From Halobacillus locisalis (GTDB lineage: Bacteria > Bacillota > Bacilli > Bacillales > Halobacillaceae): a stretch of 64,000 nucleotides of DNA. Shown piece by piece: positions 24,521 to 33,473 of this stretch (positions within the stretch are counted from its first letter, which is position 1; each line of letters starts with the position of its first letter). The notes below the pieces were generated by a model. That model made no database searches. It saw only the letters and a program-made list of their open reading frames with translations, and had not been told where the DNA came from. The translations under genes and the position numbers were made by a program. The DNA lies in assembly GCF_013694105.1 (NCBI RefSeq), contig NZ_JACEFG010000001.1, positions 310,001 through 374,000 of the forward strand, written 5' to 3'.

Positions 24521-25978
24521 GTGAGCGAAGAGAAGCAACCATTGTTCAACAAATATGAGGAAAACGTTTCCTATATGAGAGAACGACTGGGCGTCGATGA
24601 AAGTTTTGATATGGTTCATTTAGATCTTGTCTATGCAGGGAGAGGGATGTCTCTCTTTCTTGTAGATGGATTTGTTAAAGATGATATTCTTCATTATTTG
24701 ATGAAGTTACTTTCTAAGTTAGACAAAGATCAACTTGACCCTGACCCTTTAAAGCAATTGTTGAAAACACATTTGCCTTATGTCGAACTTGATCAAGAAA
24801 AAGATTTAAATAAAGCCGCTGATACGGTATTGGCCGGCCCTACGGCACTCGTAGTGGAAGGCTGCGATGAAGTCATCATGATTGATGCGCGTACATACCC
24901 GGTTCGTGGTCCCGCAGAGCCGGATTTGGAGAGGGTTGTTCGTGGCTCAAGAGATGGTTTCGTGGAGACGATTGTTTTTAATACGGCACTTACGAGGCGA
25001 CGAATTCGTGACAGGTCATTGCGAATGGAATACTTGCAAATCGGAAGGCGCTCTCAAACGGATGTCTGTTTATGTTACTTAAAAGATATTGCTGATCCGA
25101 GTCGTGTGGAACATTTACAAAGAGTGCTCAAAGAAATTGATACGGATGCATTGCCGATGGCCGAGAAAACCATCGAAGAATATATAAGTGGTCAGCACTG
25201 GAATCCATATCCTGTGATTCGCTACACTGAACGCCCGGATACTGCTGCTGCACATTTATACGAGGGTCACATCCTCATTATCATCGATGGGTCGCCTAGT
25301 GTGATGATTACGCCAGCTACGTTTTGGCATCATTTGCAGCACGCAGAAGAGTATAGGCAAAAGCCGTTGGTCGGAGCCTACCTGAGATGGGTACGTTTCT
25401 TTGCTTTTATCGCATCAATCTTCATTTTACCGTTGTATTTCTTGTTCTCTATGTATCCTGAACTGCTACCTGAAGCTCTTTCTTTCATAGGTCCATCAGA
25501 TCAAGGCGTCATCCCTCTACTCTTACAGTTCTTAATTGCCGAGATAGGAATTGATCTCTTGCGTATGGCAGCGATCCACACCCCTTCTTCTCTTGGTACA
25601 GCGCTTGGGTTGGTGGCTGCAATCTTAATTGGACAGGTAGCTGTAGATGTAGGTCTCTTCTCAAGGGAAGTCGTCTTATACTTGTCTCTGGCTGCTATTG
25701 GAACATTTGCCACCCCCAGTTATGAGATGGGGCTCGCTGATCGAATTTCAAGATTGTGCTTGCTGATTGTGACGGGGTTATTCGGTGTCAAAGGTTATAT
25801 TATTGGTGTCAGCTTTTGGTTGATCTATCTGTCACGCATGCAAACCTTTAAGACACCATATCTATGGCCATTCCTCCCGTTTTCTTGGAAGCCGTTCCGT
25901 GACGTTCTCATCAGGTCTCCCATCCCTTTAAAAAATAGAAGACCTGCCTTCTTACATCCTAAAGACCCTGATCGCTAA
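24521..25978 (+). CDS. spoVAF: Spore germination protein SpoVAF (GerA-type A subunit family)
   Basis: 485 residues, full length. A long N-terminal soluble domain (~1-285) and a C-terminal membrane domain with about five TMs. SpoVAF features: YAGRGMSLFLVDGFVKDD, DEVIMIDARTYPVRGP, TALTRRRIRDRSLRMEY, FWHHLQHAEEYRQKP. The relative in B. subtilis lies in the spoVA operon and forms an ion-channel-like complex (with SpoVAEa) that amplifies germination. Here it stands alone: no spoVA gene is in the window. GTG start with GGAGGG upstream. Synthesis in the forespore (sigma-G) is expected from the family; I found no convincing promoter. Confidence 0.88.
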   Translation: MSEEKQPLFNKYEENVSYMRERLGVDESFDMVHLDLVYAGRGMSLFLVDGFVKDDILHYLMKLLSKLDKDQLDPDPLKQLLKTHLPYVELDQEKDLNKAADTVLAGPTALVVEGCDEVIMIDARTYPVRGPAEPDLERVVRGSRDGFVETIVFNTALTRRRIRDRSLRMEYLQIGRRSQTDVCLCYLKDIADPSRVEHLQRVLKEIDTDALPMAEKTIEEYISGQHWNPYPVIRYTERPDTAAAHLYEGHILIIIDGSPSVMITPATFWHHLQHAEEYRQKPLVGAYLRWVRFFAFIASIFILPLYFLFSMYPELLPEALSFIGPSDQGVIPLLLQFLIAEIGIDLLRMAAIHTPSSLGTALGLVAAILIGQVAVDVGLFSREVVLYLSLAAIGTFATPSYEMGLADRISRLCLLIVTGLFGVKGYIIGVSFWLIYLSRMQTFKTPYLWPFLPFSWKPFRDVLIRSPIPLKNRRPAFLHPKDPDR

Positions 25979-26044
25979 CTAGCATCAGGGTTTTACCGTT
26001 TTCATTCTTATCTGGACTTGGTATAATGAAAGAGGTGATGAAAC

Positions 26045-26257
26045 GTGAAGACAATTTATGATATTCAGCAACACTTAAAAAAATTCGGAACCTTCATTTA
26101 TGTGGGGGATCGACTCGCAGAATTAGAATTAATGGAAGAAGAAGTTCGCGAACTGTACCAGGCGCAATGCATGTCGACAGAAGACTATCAAATGGCGATT
26201 CTGTTGTTACGTGGAGAGATTGCTCGTATGAAAGACCGTGTAGAGGGAGAGGTTTGA
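26045..26257 (+). CDS. yqgQ: YqgQ family protein (DUF910)
   Basis: 70 residues, soluble, with a helical pattern: MKTIYDIQQHLKKFGTFIYV, GDRLAELELMEEEVRELY. Starts with GTG after AAAGAGGTGATG. Directly precedes glcK, ending within its RBS, so the two form an operon as in B. subtilis. Function unknown. Confidence 0.9.
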   Translation: MKTIYDIQQHLKKFGTFIYVGDRLAELELMEEEVRELYQAQCMSTEDYQMAILLLRGEIARMKDRVEGEV

Positions 26258-26260
26258 TTG

Positions 26261-27217
26261 ATGGAGAAATTATACCTTGGTGCTGATATTGGCGGTACGA
26301 CTGTCAAGTTAGCTGTAATTAATGGTGATGGTGATATAAAGAAGAAATGGGAAATCAAGACGAATACGGAAAACCGTGGTGCGTCAATACCACAAGATAT
26401 TCACGTAGCGTTTGAGGAAGCATTAAAGGAGCTACATATTGAAAAAGACCAAATCGCTGGCATCGGGGCGGGAGCACCTGGTTTTGTCGATACGGATACA
26501 GGCTACATTCATGAAGCCGTCAACATCGGATGGAAAGATTTTGATTTCGGTGAACAGCTTAAAGCCCTGACTGGTTTACCTGTTTGGGTTGATAATGATG
26601 CAAACCTTGCCGCTTTAGGTGAAAATTGGTTAGGCGCTGGTCGTGGAGCTGAGCATTTGATTGCTGTGACTCTTGGTACAGGAGTCGGTGGTGGAATCAT
26701 CACGAACGGTCAAATCATCAATGGAGCGAATGGTACGGCTGCTGAAATCGGTCATATGACGGTCGTCAAAGAAGGTGGCGCTCCTTGTAATTGTGGTAAA
26801 ACAGGCTGCTTAGAAACAGAAGCCTCTGCAACCGGAATCGTGCGTAAAGCTAAAAACGCACTGACAGATTTCGAACAATCGATTTTGAAGGACTCAATCG
26901 TGTCTGGACGTTTGAATTCAAAAGAGGTGTTCGAGGCGGTATATAAAGGTGATGAGTTAGCTGTCACGGTCATCAATGATGTCATGGATACACTCGGATT
27001 GGCCATAGCTAATTTAGCGATTGCCATGAACCCAGAGAAAATCGTAATCGGCGGTGGAGTGTCCAAAGCAGGCGATCTGTTACTTGATCCCTTGCAGGAA
27101 GCGTATAACAAGTATGCTCTAAATCGGACTAGAGAGGCGTCAAGCTTTGGAATTGCTGAACTCGGCAATGACGCTGGTGTCATTGGTGGAGCGTATTTAG
27201 TTAAGAAAAATCAATAA
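26261..27217 (+). CDS. glcK: Glucokinase (ROK family)
   Basis: 318 residues from ATG 26261, spaced 7 nt from GGGAGAGG; a TTG just before is too close. ATP-site motif GADIGGTTVKLAV, sugar-site WVDNDANLAALGE, GTGVGGGII, and the ROK zinc motif CNCGKTGCLETEAS. It phosphorylates glucose to glucose 6-phosphate. Operon with yqgQ; terminator follows. Confidence 0.97.
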   Translation: MEKLYLGADIGGTTVKLAVINGDGDIKKKWEIKTNTENRGASIPQDIHVAFEEALKELHIEKDQIAGIGAGAPGFVDTDTGYIHEAVNIGWKDFDFGEQLKALTGLPVWVDNDANLAALGENWLGAGRGAEHLIAVTLGTGVGGGIITNGQIINGANGTAAEIGHMTVVKEGGAPCNCGKTGCLETEASATGIVRKAKNALTDFEQSILKDSIVSGRLNSKEVFEAVYKGDELAVTVINDVMDTLGLAIANLAIAMNPEKIVIGGGVSKAGDLLLDPLQEAYNKYALNRTREASSFGIAELGNDAGVIGGAYLVKKNQ

Positions 27218-27230
27218 AACACAGGAAAAA

Positions 27231-27260
27231 AGTTGGAGCGATCAGCTCCAACTTTTTTTG
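27231..27260 (+). terminator. Terminator after glcK
   Basis: Stem AGTTGGAGC/GCTCCAACT, loop GATCA, seven T. Confidence 0.92.
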
Positions 27261-27496
27261 TCTATATAGGTAAATTCAGGGGCGATTTTGTCATACGGAT
27301 TAAACAATGTGACATTCCAATTACAATTTATGTATATCATAAAAAATCATGAAACTTTTGTGGTATCATTTACGTCATATTATAGGAATGAGTTTAATAT
27401 CTATTTTAAGTGGAAATTGTAAAGGTAGTTATGTATGATGGTTAAGCGCATGTAAAATAATGCTTGATCCGTACATGCAATAGAGGAGGAACAGTC

Positions 27497-29392
27497 ATGC
27501 CATTTCAAAAATTACGCATGCCTTTATTTATCATAGCAACGATTTTATTTGGACTGAAAACGTACGTTGTATATCGGTTTATGTTTGACCTATCTATAGA
27601 AAACTCGCTACAAGAGTTCATCCTATTTGTCAATCCTCTGGCTAGTGCCTATTTAATCTTTGCCATAAGCGTATGGTTAAACCCTAAACGCCAAATGAAG
27701 TACTTGCGGTGGACATCGTTAGTCGGTTCGTTGATTTTGTTCTTTAACTTGGTTTTCTACCGGAATTTCACGGATTTCATAACGATTCCTGTTCTATTCC
27801 AAGGCAACAATGCCGCTGATTTGACAAGTAGCTTTTTGACGTTGTTACACATCGAAGACTTGATTATTTTCTTAGATGTCGCACTCATCTGGTACTTGAG
27901 TAAACAAAAATTCAACTTATCTGTGCGTATGCCTAAAAGAGGGAAAATTGCCGCAACGGCCGTAACGTTCTTACTGTTAGCGGGTAATGTCGTACTCGCA
28001 GAAATCGAACGTCCTATGTTGTTCGTGCGTGCATTTGACCGTGAATATTTAGTGAAGAATATCGGTGTTTATAATTACCATCTTTACGATATGACGATGC
28101 AGACAAAAACGAGGGCTCAGCGTGTGCTGGCAGATGAAAGTGAGATTAGTGAAGTTGAGACTTATTTAGACGAACATTCTCCCGATAGAAAAGGAGAAAA
28201 GGCAGATCTCTTTGGGATTGCCGAAGATAAAAATGTGATTTTTGTCAGTGTCGAATCGTTTCAGAATTTCTTGTTCGATTCGAATATAAATGGAACCGAA
28301 ACGACTCCTTTCTTGAATGATTTAAAGGAAAGTCAGGATACAATCTGGTTCAAAAACTTTTATCATCAAACCGCTCAAGGCAAAACATCGGATTCTGAAT
28401 TCATTGTAGAGAATTCATTATACCCTCTTGGACGTGGCGCAGTGTACTTTACACATGCCCAGAATGAATACAATGCTTTACCAGAAATTTTGAATAATAA
28501 TGGCTATGAGACGTCAGTGTTTCACGCTAATAATAAGAGCTTTTGGAACCGTGATGTCATGTATGAGAATATAGGGTACGATGAATTCTACGGAGAGCAA
28601 TCGTTCGAGGTGACACCAGAGAACTCATTTGGGTGGGGACTTGAAGATAAAGCGTTCTTCGAGCAATCCATTAAATATTTGCAGTCCCAAGAACAACCGT
28701 TTTACAGTAAATTCATTACGTTGACTCACCACTTCCCGTTTGAAATGCCGGAAGAAAAGGCGAATATCGACCTTTATGATTCTGGCTCAAATACGTTGAA
28801 TCATTACTTCCAAACCGCACGATACACTGACGAGGCGCTAGAACAGTTTTTCCAACAATTGAAGGATTCAGGAATTTATGAAGACTCCATCATTGTTATG
28901 ATGGGAGATCATTATGGCATCAGTGAATTCCACAACAAAGCCATGAGCCAATTCCTGGGAAAAGAAATCACAGGATATGAACATGTCCAACTTCAACGCG
29001 TCCCATTCATGGTGCACATACCAGGTTATGAAAATGGCCAAGTGTACGAGAAAGCGGTCGGCCAAATCGACGTGAAACCGACCCTTCTTCATTTACTAGG
29101 GATTGAGGCTGAACAAGACCTAACGTTCGGAGAGAATATGTTCGCTGAGCAAAAGGATGATTTTGTGGCATTGCGAGACGGAAGCTTCATTAATGAAGCT
29201 TATGTCTTCACGGATGGCATCTGTTATGAACGAGAGACGGGTACTGAGCTTGTAGATGAACAAGCAGAGGCATGCACACCTGTTAAAGAGCAGGTAGACA
29301 AAGAACTTCAGTTATCTGACAATATCATTTATGGGGATCTGTTCCGATTCTACGACTTTGGACAGTCTGATGAGTCGACACCATCCTCTTAA
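27497..29392 (+). CDS. yqgS: Lipoteichoic acid synthase family protein YqgS
   Basis: 631 residues from ATG 27497, preceded by AGAGGAGGA. Five N-terminal TMs (~10-185), then an extracellular sulfatase-fold domain. Residues equivalent to the LtaS active site are present: E253 in SVESFQNF, T297 in GKTSDSEF (glycerol phosphate intermediate), D471-H472 in GDHYGIS. Polymerises glycerol phosphate from phosphatidylglycerol onto glycolipid, or primes the chain. YqgS by synteny (glcK-yqgS). A long AT-rich 5' region of ~230 bp precedes it. Confidence 0.93.
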   Translation: MPFQKLRMPLFIIATILFGLKTYVVYRFMFDLSIENSLQEFILFVNPLASAYLIFAISVWLNPKRQMKYLRWTSLVGSLILFFNLVFYRNFTDFITIPVLFQGNNAADLTSSFLTLLHIEDLIIFLDVALIWYLSKQKFNLSVRMPKRGKIAATAVTFLLLAGNVVLAEIERPMLFVRAFDREYLVKNIGVYNYHLYDMTMQTKTRAQRVLADESEISEVETYLDEHSPDRKGEKADLFGIAEDKNVIFVSVESFQNFLFDSNINGTETTPFLNDLKESQDTIWFKNFYHQTAQGKTSDSEFIVENSLYPLGRGAVYFTHAQNEYNALPEILNNNGYETSVFHANNKSFWNRDVMYENIGYDEFYGEQSFEVTPENSFGWGLEDKAFFEQSIKYLQSQEQPFYSKFITLTHHFPFEMPEEKANIDLYDSGSNTLNHYFQTARYTDEALEQFFQQLKDSGIYEDSIIVMMGDHYGISEFHNKAMSQFLGKEITGYEHVQLQRVPFMVHIPGYENGQVYEKAVGQIDVKPTLLHLLGIEAEQDLTFGENMFAEQKDDFVALRDGSFINEAYVFTDGICYERETGTELVDEQAEACTPVKEQVDKELQLSDNIIYGDLFRFYDFGQSDESTPSS

Positions 29393-29397
29393 AGCTG

Positions 29398-29429
29398 AGC
29401 CACTAGAGTAACACTCTAGTGGCTTTTTC
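29398..29429 (+). terminator. Terminator after yqgS
   Basis: Perfect 12-bp stem AGCCACTAGAGT/ACTCTAGTGGCT, loop AAC, five T. Confidence 0.92.
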
Positions 29430-29514
29430 TTGCTACAAAGTCTTCACATACTTTTGCCTTAAATAGGGTAAGGTTAGGTACATACATATCATTCAAGTAG
29501 AGAGAGGGAAAAAG

Positions 29515-30201
29515 ATGTTTCGTTTTGAAAATGTCAGTCAATCACCATTGCAAGGGGTGACATTCGAAATCAAAGATCAGGACAAGGTGATTTTGTTCGG
29601 ACCATCAGGGGCTGGAAAAAGTACACTATTGTTCTTATTCAACCGGCTGAGCGATCCAGAAGGTGGTCATATTTATTATAAGGACGAAAGGATTGAAAAA
29701 CATGATATCACGTCCTTACGAAAAAACGTGGGGCTTGTGCTGCAATCTCCTAACCTGTTTCCCGGTACAGTCCTAGACAATTTAAAGTACGGGCCAGCCC
29801 TATTCGATGAATGGAATGAAAATGAAGCGCGAAAGTTGTTGGATTATGTACAACTTCCCATTTCATTTTTGGATAGGGAAGTGGACCAACTCTCAGGCGG
29901 GGAACAACAGCGAGTGTCCCTAGCACGTACTCTTGCTAATCAACCTGAAATGCTGTTGTTGGATGAACCGACAAGTGCTCTCGACAATCGGACAGCGGAA
30001 GAAATAGAGGAGGTTTTGGAACGGTTGATCAAAGAGCATCAACTGACCATGCTTATGGTTACTCATGACATGAAACAGGCTCGTCGGTTAGGAGATCGAG
30101 GGTTGTTCATCTCAGATGGAAAGTTACAAGAAGACGGAAAGATTCCTGAGATGTTGGATCAACCCGATACAGAAGCTTTGTATAAATTTCTAGAAGAGTA
30201 G
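29515..30201 (+). CDS. fetA: ABC transporter ATP-binding protein, FetA/YjkB-like
   Basis: 228 residues, one ABC domain. Walker A GPSGAGKST, Q-loop VLQSPNLFP, signature LSGGEQQR, Walker [13 protein letters not shown], and a conserved His in MVTHDMKQA. With the UPF0014 permease 11 bp downstream it matches the FetAB (E. coli YbbL-YbbM; B. subtilis YjkB-YjkA) pair, proposed to export iron and ease oxidative stress. The substrate is inferred from the family. RBS AGAGAGGG. Confidence 0.85.
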   Translation: MFRFENVSQSPLQGVTFEIKDQDKVILFGPSGAGKSTLLFLFNRLSDPEGGHIYYKDERIEKHDITSLRKNVGLVLQSPNLFPGTVLDNLKYGPALFDEWNENEARKLLDYVQLPISFLDREVDQLSGGEQQRVSLARTLANQPEMLLLDEPTSALDNRTAEEIEEVLERLIKEHQLTMLMVTHDMKQARRLGDRGLFISDGKLQEDGKIPEMLDQPDTEALYKFLEE

Positions 30202-30212
30202 GATGTGTCGTC

Positions 30213-30998
30213 ATGTCACCTGAGATATCAAATCAATCGTTATTATTTCTAATTGTTTTTGTAGTCGTTCCATTAACGCTCTCCTATTTTTATCAATTAG
30301 GCATGAGTAGAGATATTCTATGGTCTTCCTTAAGGGGAACGGTACAGTTATTTGCCATTGGATATATCCTTACGTATTTGTTCGATTTGCCAGCAAGTTT
30401 TGGTATTCCATTGATGGTCGGAATTATGTTGATTATCGCTACGTTTCACGCTCGTCAGAAAGGAAAAGAACTGCCGTACGTATTACCGGTGGTTTTCTTT
30501 GGGTTATTGATTGTAGAGGTCAGTGTGCTATTTATGTGGCTTACCTTCGATATGGTGCAGTTCAGACCATCAGAGGTCATCCCGATGAGTGGGATGGTCA
30601 TCGGCAACAGTATGGTAGCTATGGGGTTGTCATTAGAACGGATGAAAAGTGAATTCAAACAAAACAATGGTCGGCTGTTAGCTGCACTCTCTTTAGGTGC
30701 AAAGCCTAAGCAAGCGTCCCATTTGATCGTTCAAAAGACACTTCACGCGGCTTTGATCCCGAATGTCGACCGGATTAAGACCATCGGGCTTGTGCAGCTG
30801 CCTGGTATGATGACAGGATTGATCCTTGGTGGTGTAGATCCGGTTATGGCGATAAAGTATCAGCTCGTTATTTCCTTGAGTATCTTTTCATCCGTCTCAA
30901 TCAGCGCAATGTTTGTCACCATTGCCATGTACCGCTATTTCTTCAATCAAAACAAACAGTTGGTTGAATCAGCCGAAGAAATCGAAAGCCAAAGTTGA
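30213..30998 (+). CDS. fetB: UPF0014-family permease, FetB/YjkA-like
   Basis: 261 residues with about seven membrane segments (SLLFLIVFVVVPLTLSYF near the N-terminus). The family stretch VIPMSGMVIGNSMVAMGL and QLPGMMTGLILGGVDPVMA identify UPF0014. Partner of the ATPase just upstream. A strong terminator follows. Confidence 0.88.
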   Translation: MSPEISNQSLLFLIVFVVVPLTLSYFYQLGMSRDILWSSLRGTVQLFAIGYILTYLFDLPASFGIPLMVGIMLIIATFHARQKGKELPYVLPVVFFGLLIVEVSVLFMWLTFDMVQFRPSEVIPMSGMVIGNSMVAMGLSLERMKSEFKQNNGRLLAALSLGAKPKQASHLIVQKTLHAALIPNVDRIKTIGLVQLPGMMTGLILGGVDPVMAIKYQLVISLSIFSSVSISAMFVTIAMYRYFFNQNKQLVESAEEIESQS

Positions 30999-31004
30999 AT
31001 ATAA

Positions 31005-31038
31005 AAAAAGCGAGCTACCAAAAGTAGCTCGCTTTTTG
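31005..31038. terminator. Bidirectional terminator between fetB and yqgW-like gene
   Basis: Stem AAAGCGAGCTA/TAGCTCGCTTT, loop CCAAAAG, with A-run and T-run on either side. Confidence 0.9.
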
Positions 31039-31042
31039 AGTT

Positions 31043-31207
31043 TTATCCAAATAAGTTTGCATAGATCGTCATGACAGAGAACCAACCAAACATCAATGCT
31101 GATGCAGCTGCAAATAATACGGCAAAGAAGTTCTTCGTCTTCAACTCGCGGAAAACGGCAATAACACATAGAATTGCAACGATAAGAAGAATGATAGCTG
31201 TTACCAA
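31043..31207 (-). CDS. yqgW: DUF2759 small membrane protein (YqgW-like)
   Basis: 54 residues, too short for most gene callers. Read on the minus strand from a TTG located 6 nt after AGGGGGTG; a GTG three codons earlier is possible but lies inside that RBS. Two hydrophobic segments (AIILLIVAILCVIAVF and FAVLFAAASALMFGWFSV) are separated by RELKTKN. Position just before yqgX matches the B. subtilis DUF2759 protein. Function unknown. A longer open frame on the same strand and a plus-strand frame here are shadows. Confidence 0.8.
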   Translation of the reverse strand: MVTAIILLIVAILCVIAVFRELKTKNFFAVLFAAASALMFGWFSVMTIYANLFG

Positions 31208-31369
31208 GTTCAGCACCCCCTATATTCCTTTTCTTTATTATCATCCCGACAGAGAGGATGTTATACTATATGTAGCCCAAATTGACTCAAACTTATTCTA
31301 TAGTATAAATGATGAAATGTCGAGTTATCTATATGTATTTTATAAAATTAAAGAAGAGGTGTCTACCCA

Positions 31370-31993
31370 TTGATTAAAATTTCTCGTTTGCCTTTAGGCC
31401 CAATGGCAACAAACGCTTACATTATCCATGAAAACAAGCAGGCTCTGGTGATTGACCCGGGTGGGGACTTTGAAAAATTACAAGCATATCTAGAAGAGCG
31501 AGAATTGGATGTTTTAGCAGTTTTACTCACTCATGCACACTTTGACCATATCGGGGCGGTAGACCAAGTCAGGGACGCTTATAAGGCCCCTGTGTACCTA
31601 CACGGTTCTGAATCAGACTGGTTAATGGATCCTTCTTTAAATGGATCGGGATTATTCCAGATGGGAAGTGTAACCGCACGTCCAGCAGACAATCTTTTAG
31701 AACCTGGACAAATGGAAATTGGTCCTTTCACATTCGAAGTGCGTCATACACCTGGTCATTCGCCGGGAAGTCTATCTTTCGTCTTCAGAAATCAACGGTT
31801 TACGATTGCAGGAGATACGCTATTCCAACGTGGAATGGGACGCACAGATTTACCTGGAGGAAGTCGGGAGGAGCTTGAAGAAAGCATCAAGGAGCAGCTG
31901 TTCAGCCTACGGAACGATATGAAAATCTTCCCGGGTCACGGTCTTCCGACCACCATCGAAGAGGAGAAGGAAGAAAATCCGTTCTTTTCTTAA
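31370..31993 (+). CDS. yqgX: MBL-fold metallo-hydrolase YqgX (glyoxalase II-like)
   Basis: 207 residues. Metal motif LLTHAHFDHIGAV (HxHxDH), HTPGHSPGS, GDTLFQRGMGRTD and FPGHGLPT. Two-metal hydrolase of the hydroxyacylglutathione hydrolase type. In bacilli, which use bacillithiol, the analogous thioester hydrolysis is plausible but unproven here. TTG start after AAGAGGTG. Confidence 0.9.
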   Translation: MIKISRLPLGPMATNAYIIHENKQALVIDPGGDFEKLQAYLEERELDVLAVLLTHAHFDHIGAVDQVRDAYKAPVYLHGSESDWLMDPSLNGSGLFQMGSVTARPADNLLEPGQMEIGPFTFEVRHTPGHSPGSLSFVFRNQRFTIAGDTLFQRGMGRTDLPGGSREELEESIKEQLFSLRNDMKIFPGHGLPTTIEEEKEENPFFS

Positions 31994-32004
31994 TAAAGAC
32001 CAAA

Positions 32005-32042
32005 TAAAAAACCTGTTATCTGCTTAGATAACAGGTTTTTTA
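32005..32042. terminator. Bidirectional terminator between yqgX and yqgY
   Basis: Perfect 15-bp stem AAAAACCTGTTATCT/AGATAACAGGTTTTT, loop GCTT. Confidence 0.93.
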
Positions 32043-32288
32043 TTAGTGACCACCGAAACTCGGTACTAGAATAAATGATGAATAATACGTGAATCCAATC
32101 ATGAAAACTGTCAAGTATGAGAAGAATATGTACACATACATACGCTCAGACAGTTTGAGGTAACCAATAGTAAGGAAAAAAGCCGTTTGAACTAAAGATA
32201 ATAAGGCCGCTTCCATCATGTCGCCTGCATAAAACATGATAGTAAAAATACCCGTCCAAAAGGCCAGCACTCGAAACATACGATCCAT
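32043..32288 (-). CDS. yqgY: DUF2626 membrane protein (YqgY-like)
   Basis: 81 residues, nearly all hydrophobic, with three predicted segments (VLAFWTGIFTIMFYAG, LLSLVQTAFFLTIGYL, YVYIFFSYLTVFMIGF). Starts ATG after GGAGGGGGAA. Place between yqgX and mgsR (yqgZ) matches B. subtilis. Function unknown. Confidence 0.88.
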   Translation of the reverse strand: MDRMFRVLAFWTGIFTIMFYAGDMMEAALLSLVQTAFFLTIGYLKLSERMYVYIFFSYLTVFMIGFTYYSSFILVPSFGGH

Positions 32289-32474
32289 GCTTTTTCCCCC
32301 TCCTTTTTCATCGTTAAACTATCAAACCTATTATAAACGACCCAACTCCAATTGTAAATAAATCATTACATATATCAGTATTTGTCATAAAGCTTCTCAG
32401 TATCCGCCATTTCTCAAAAAGTAAATCCATCGCAAACCTTTCTTTAACAAGGGGGTTATAGAGAAGGATGTCTC

Positions 32475-32546
32475 TTGGTAGAGGAAAAAACGGGTCGCAG
32501 AACTACCTACACCATTCCTCAATTCGAAATAATTGTAGAAAAGTAA
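32475..32546 (+). CDS. Candidate 23-residue small ORF upstream of mgsR
   Basis: A TTG six nt after GAAGGA opens a 23-codon frame with regular-looking content (EKTGRRTTYTIPQFEIIVEK). No family recognised. It lies in the ~330-bp gap between yqgY and mgsR, which otherwise holds only the putative mgsR promoter. It could be chance; an overlapping ATG frame of 31 codons exists too. Confidence 0.25.
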   Translation: MVEEKTGRRTTYTIPQFEIIVEK

Positions 32547-32554
32547 AAAAAGAT

Positions 32555-32579
32555 GTTTAATAAATTGTACAAAGGTTAT
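32555..32579 (+). promoter_or_regulatory. Putative sigma-B-type promoter of mgsR
   Basis: -35 GTTTAA, 13-bp spacer, -10 GGTTAT (consensus GTTTAA / GGGTAT or GGGAAT). mgsR in B. subtilis is sigma-B dependent, which supports the reading. About 45 bp before the start codon. Confidence 0.5.
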
Positions 32580-32623
32580 ACAATGACTGTACAGGATAAA
32601 ACAAAAAATGAGGAGCGATGAAG

Positions 32624-33007
32624 ATGGAACAGTTGAAATTCTATAGTTACCCGAGTTGCACATCTTGTAGACGTACGAAGTCATGGTTGAAAAGTCAAGG
32701 GGTGGAATTTAACGAACAGCATCTGTTCCGTGAAACTCCATCGGTCGATGAATTAAGACAGATCCTATCTCTAACCACATTGGGAATCGATGAAATATTA
32801 GCGAAGCGTAGTAAAGAATATAAAGAATTGGATATAGACGTTGATGATTTGACAATCAATGAATTTTTAGACTTAGTCATTGAAAAGCCTAAATTGTTAA
32901 GACGCCCGATTTTAACGAATGGAGAAAAAATCGTTGTTGGTTATGATCTAGAAGGGTTACGAGGTATCACAGATAAAAAGATGGAATACACAGCTCAAAT
33001 TTCCTAA
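32624..33007 (+). CDS. mgsR: Spx/ArsC-family regulator MgsR
   Basis: 127 residues from the second ATG, which is 8 nt from AGGAG (the first is 2 nt away). Thioredoxin-fold Spx/ArsC protein with redox CxxC, C12-TS-C15 (YPSCTSCRRT). RRPILTNGEKIVVGYD near the C-terminus is typical of the Spx group. MgsR modulates a sub-regulon of the general stress response by binding RNA polymerase. Named by synteny with yqgZ (between yqgY and comGG). Confidence 0.88.
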   Translation: MEQLKFYSYPSCTSCRRTKSWLKSQGVEFNEQHLFRETPSVDELRQILSLTTLGIDEILAKRSKEYKELDIDVDDLTINEFLDLVIEKPKLLRRPILTNGEKIVVGYDLEGLRGITDKKMEYTAQIS

Positions 33008-33045
33008 TGATATGGAAAAATACAAGAAGAATACAAACATACCTT

Positions 33046-33086
33046 AATCATCGCTCCTCTTAGCAGTAGGAAGCGATGATTTTTTA
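33046..33086. terminator. Bidirectional terminator between mgsR and comGG
   Basis: Stem AATCATCGCT/AGCGATGATT with a partly paired 16-nt interior and T-run. It serves mgsR and the end of the comG operon. Confidence 0.85.
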
Positions 33087-33473
33087 TTGTGCCACGATTG
33101 GGTAGTGGTAAACGGTTGAAGACTCTTTACCGTCGAGTTCCGTGATTTCCCAATGACAGATCACATGTGTCTCATTGTTTTGTTGACAAGTAGCATATGC
33201 TTGGCCCAATTCAGAAGAGAAGTAGAATTCATCGCTCCATATTGTTTGCCCTTTGGACCATCCGTCAAGCATTTCTCCTTCTGCAAGTTCCAATAAATTT
33301 TGTCTAAGTAAAGTCTTCTCATAAACCTCTGTATAGATGACCTCATTTTTATATTGCTCAATGGTAAGCAATGTTACCGTGATGAACAAAAGGGATAGGA
33401 TTAAAACTAAAGGGAATACCAGTCCTCGTTCGTTTGTGAGGAGGGACGAATATAAATTTCGAGTACCGTTCAT
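33084..33473 (-). CDS. comGG: Competence pseudopilus protein ComGG
   Basis: 129 residues. N-terminal ERGLVFPLVLILSLLFITVT is a pseudopilin-like hydrophobic segment without the normal G-F-T-L-x-E site, as in other ComGG proteins. The rest is soluble and ends IVAQ. Last gene of comG. The ATG is preceded by GAAGGAAA. It overlaps comGF by 116 nt because the comGF frame runs on. Confidence 0.8.
   Translation of the reverse strand: MNGTRNLYSSLLTNERGLVFPLVLILSLLFITVTLLTIEQYKNEVIYTEVYEKTLLRQNLLELAEGEMLDGWSKGQTIWSDEFYFSSELGQAYATCQQNNETHVICHWEITELDGKESSTVYHYPIVAQ

Noticed and set aside
27340-27390. Pho box upstream of yqgS
   Set aside because: Only two imperfect hexamers (TTTACG, TTATAG) at 11-bp spacing; insufficient.
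31071-31373. 100-codon plus-strand frame
   Set aside because: Antisense to the DUF2759 gene and running into yqgX; shadow.
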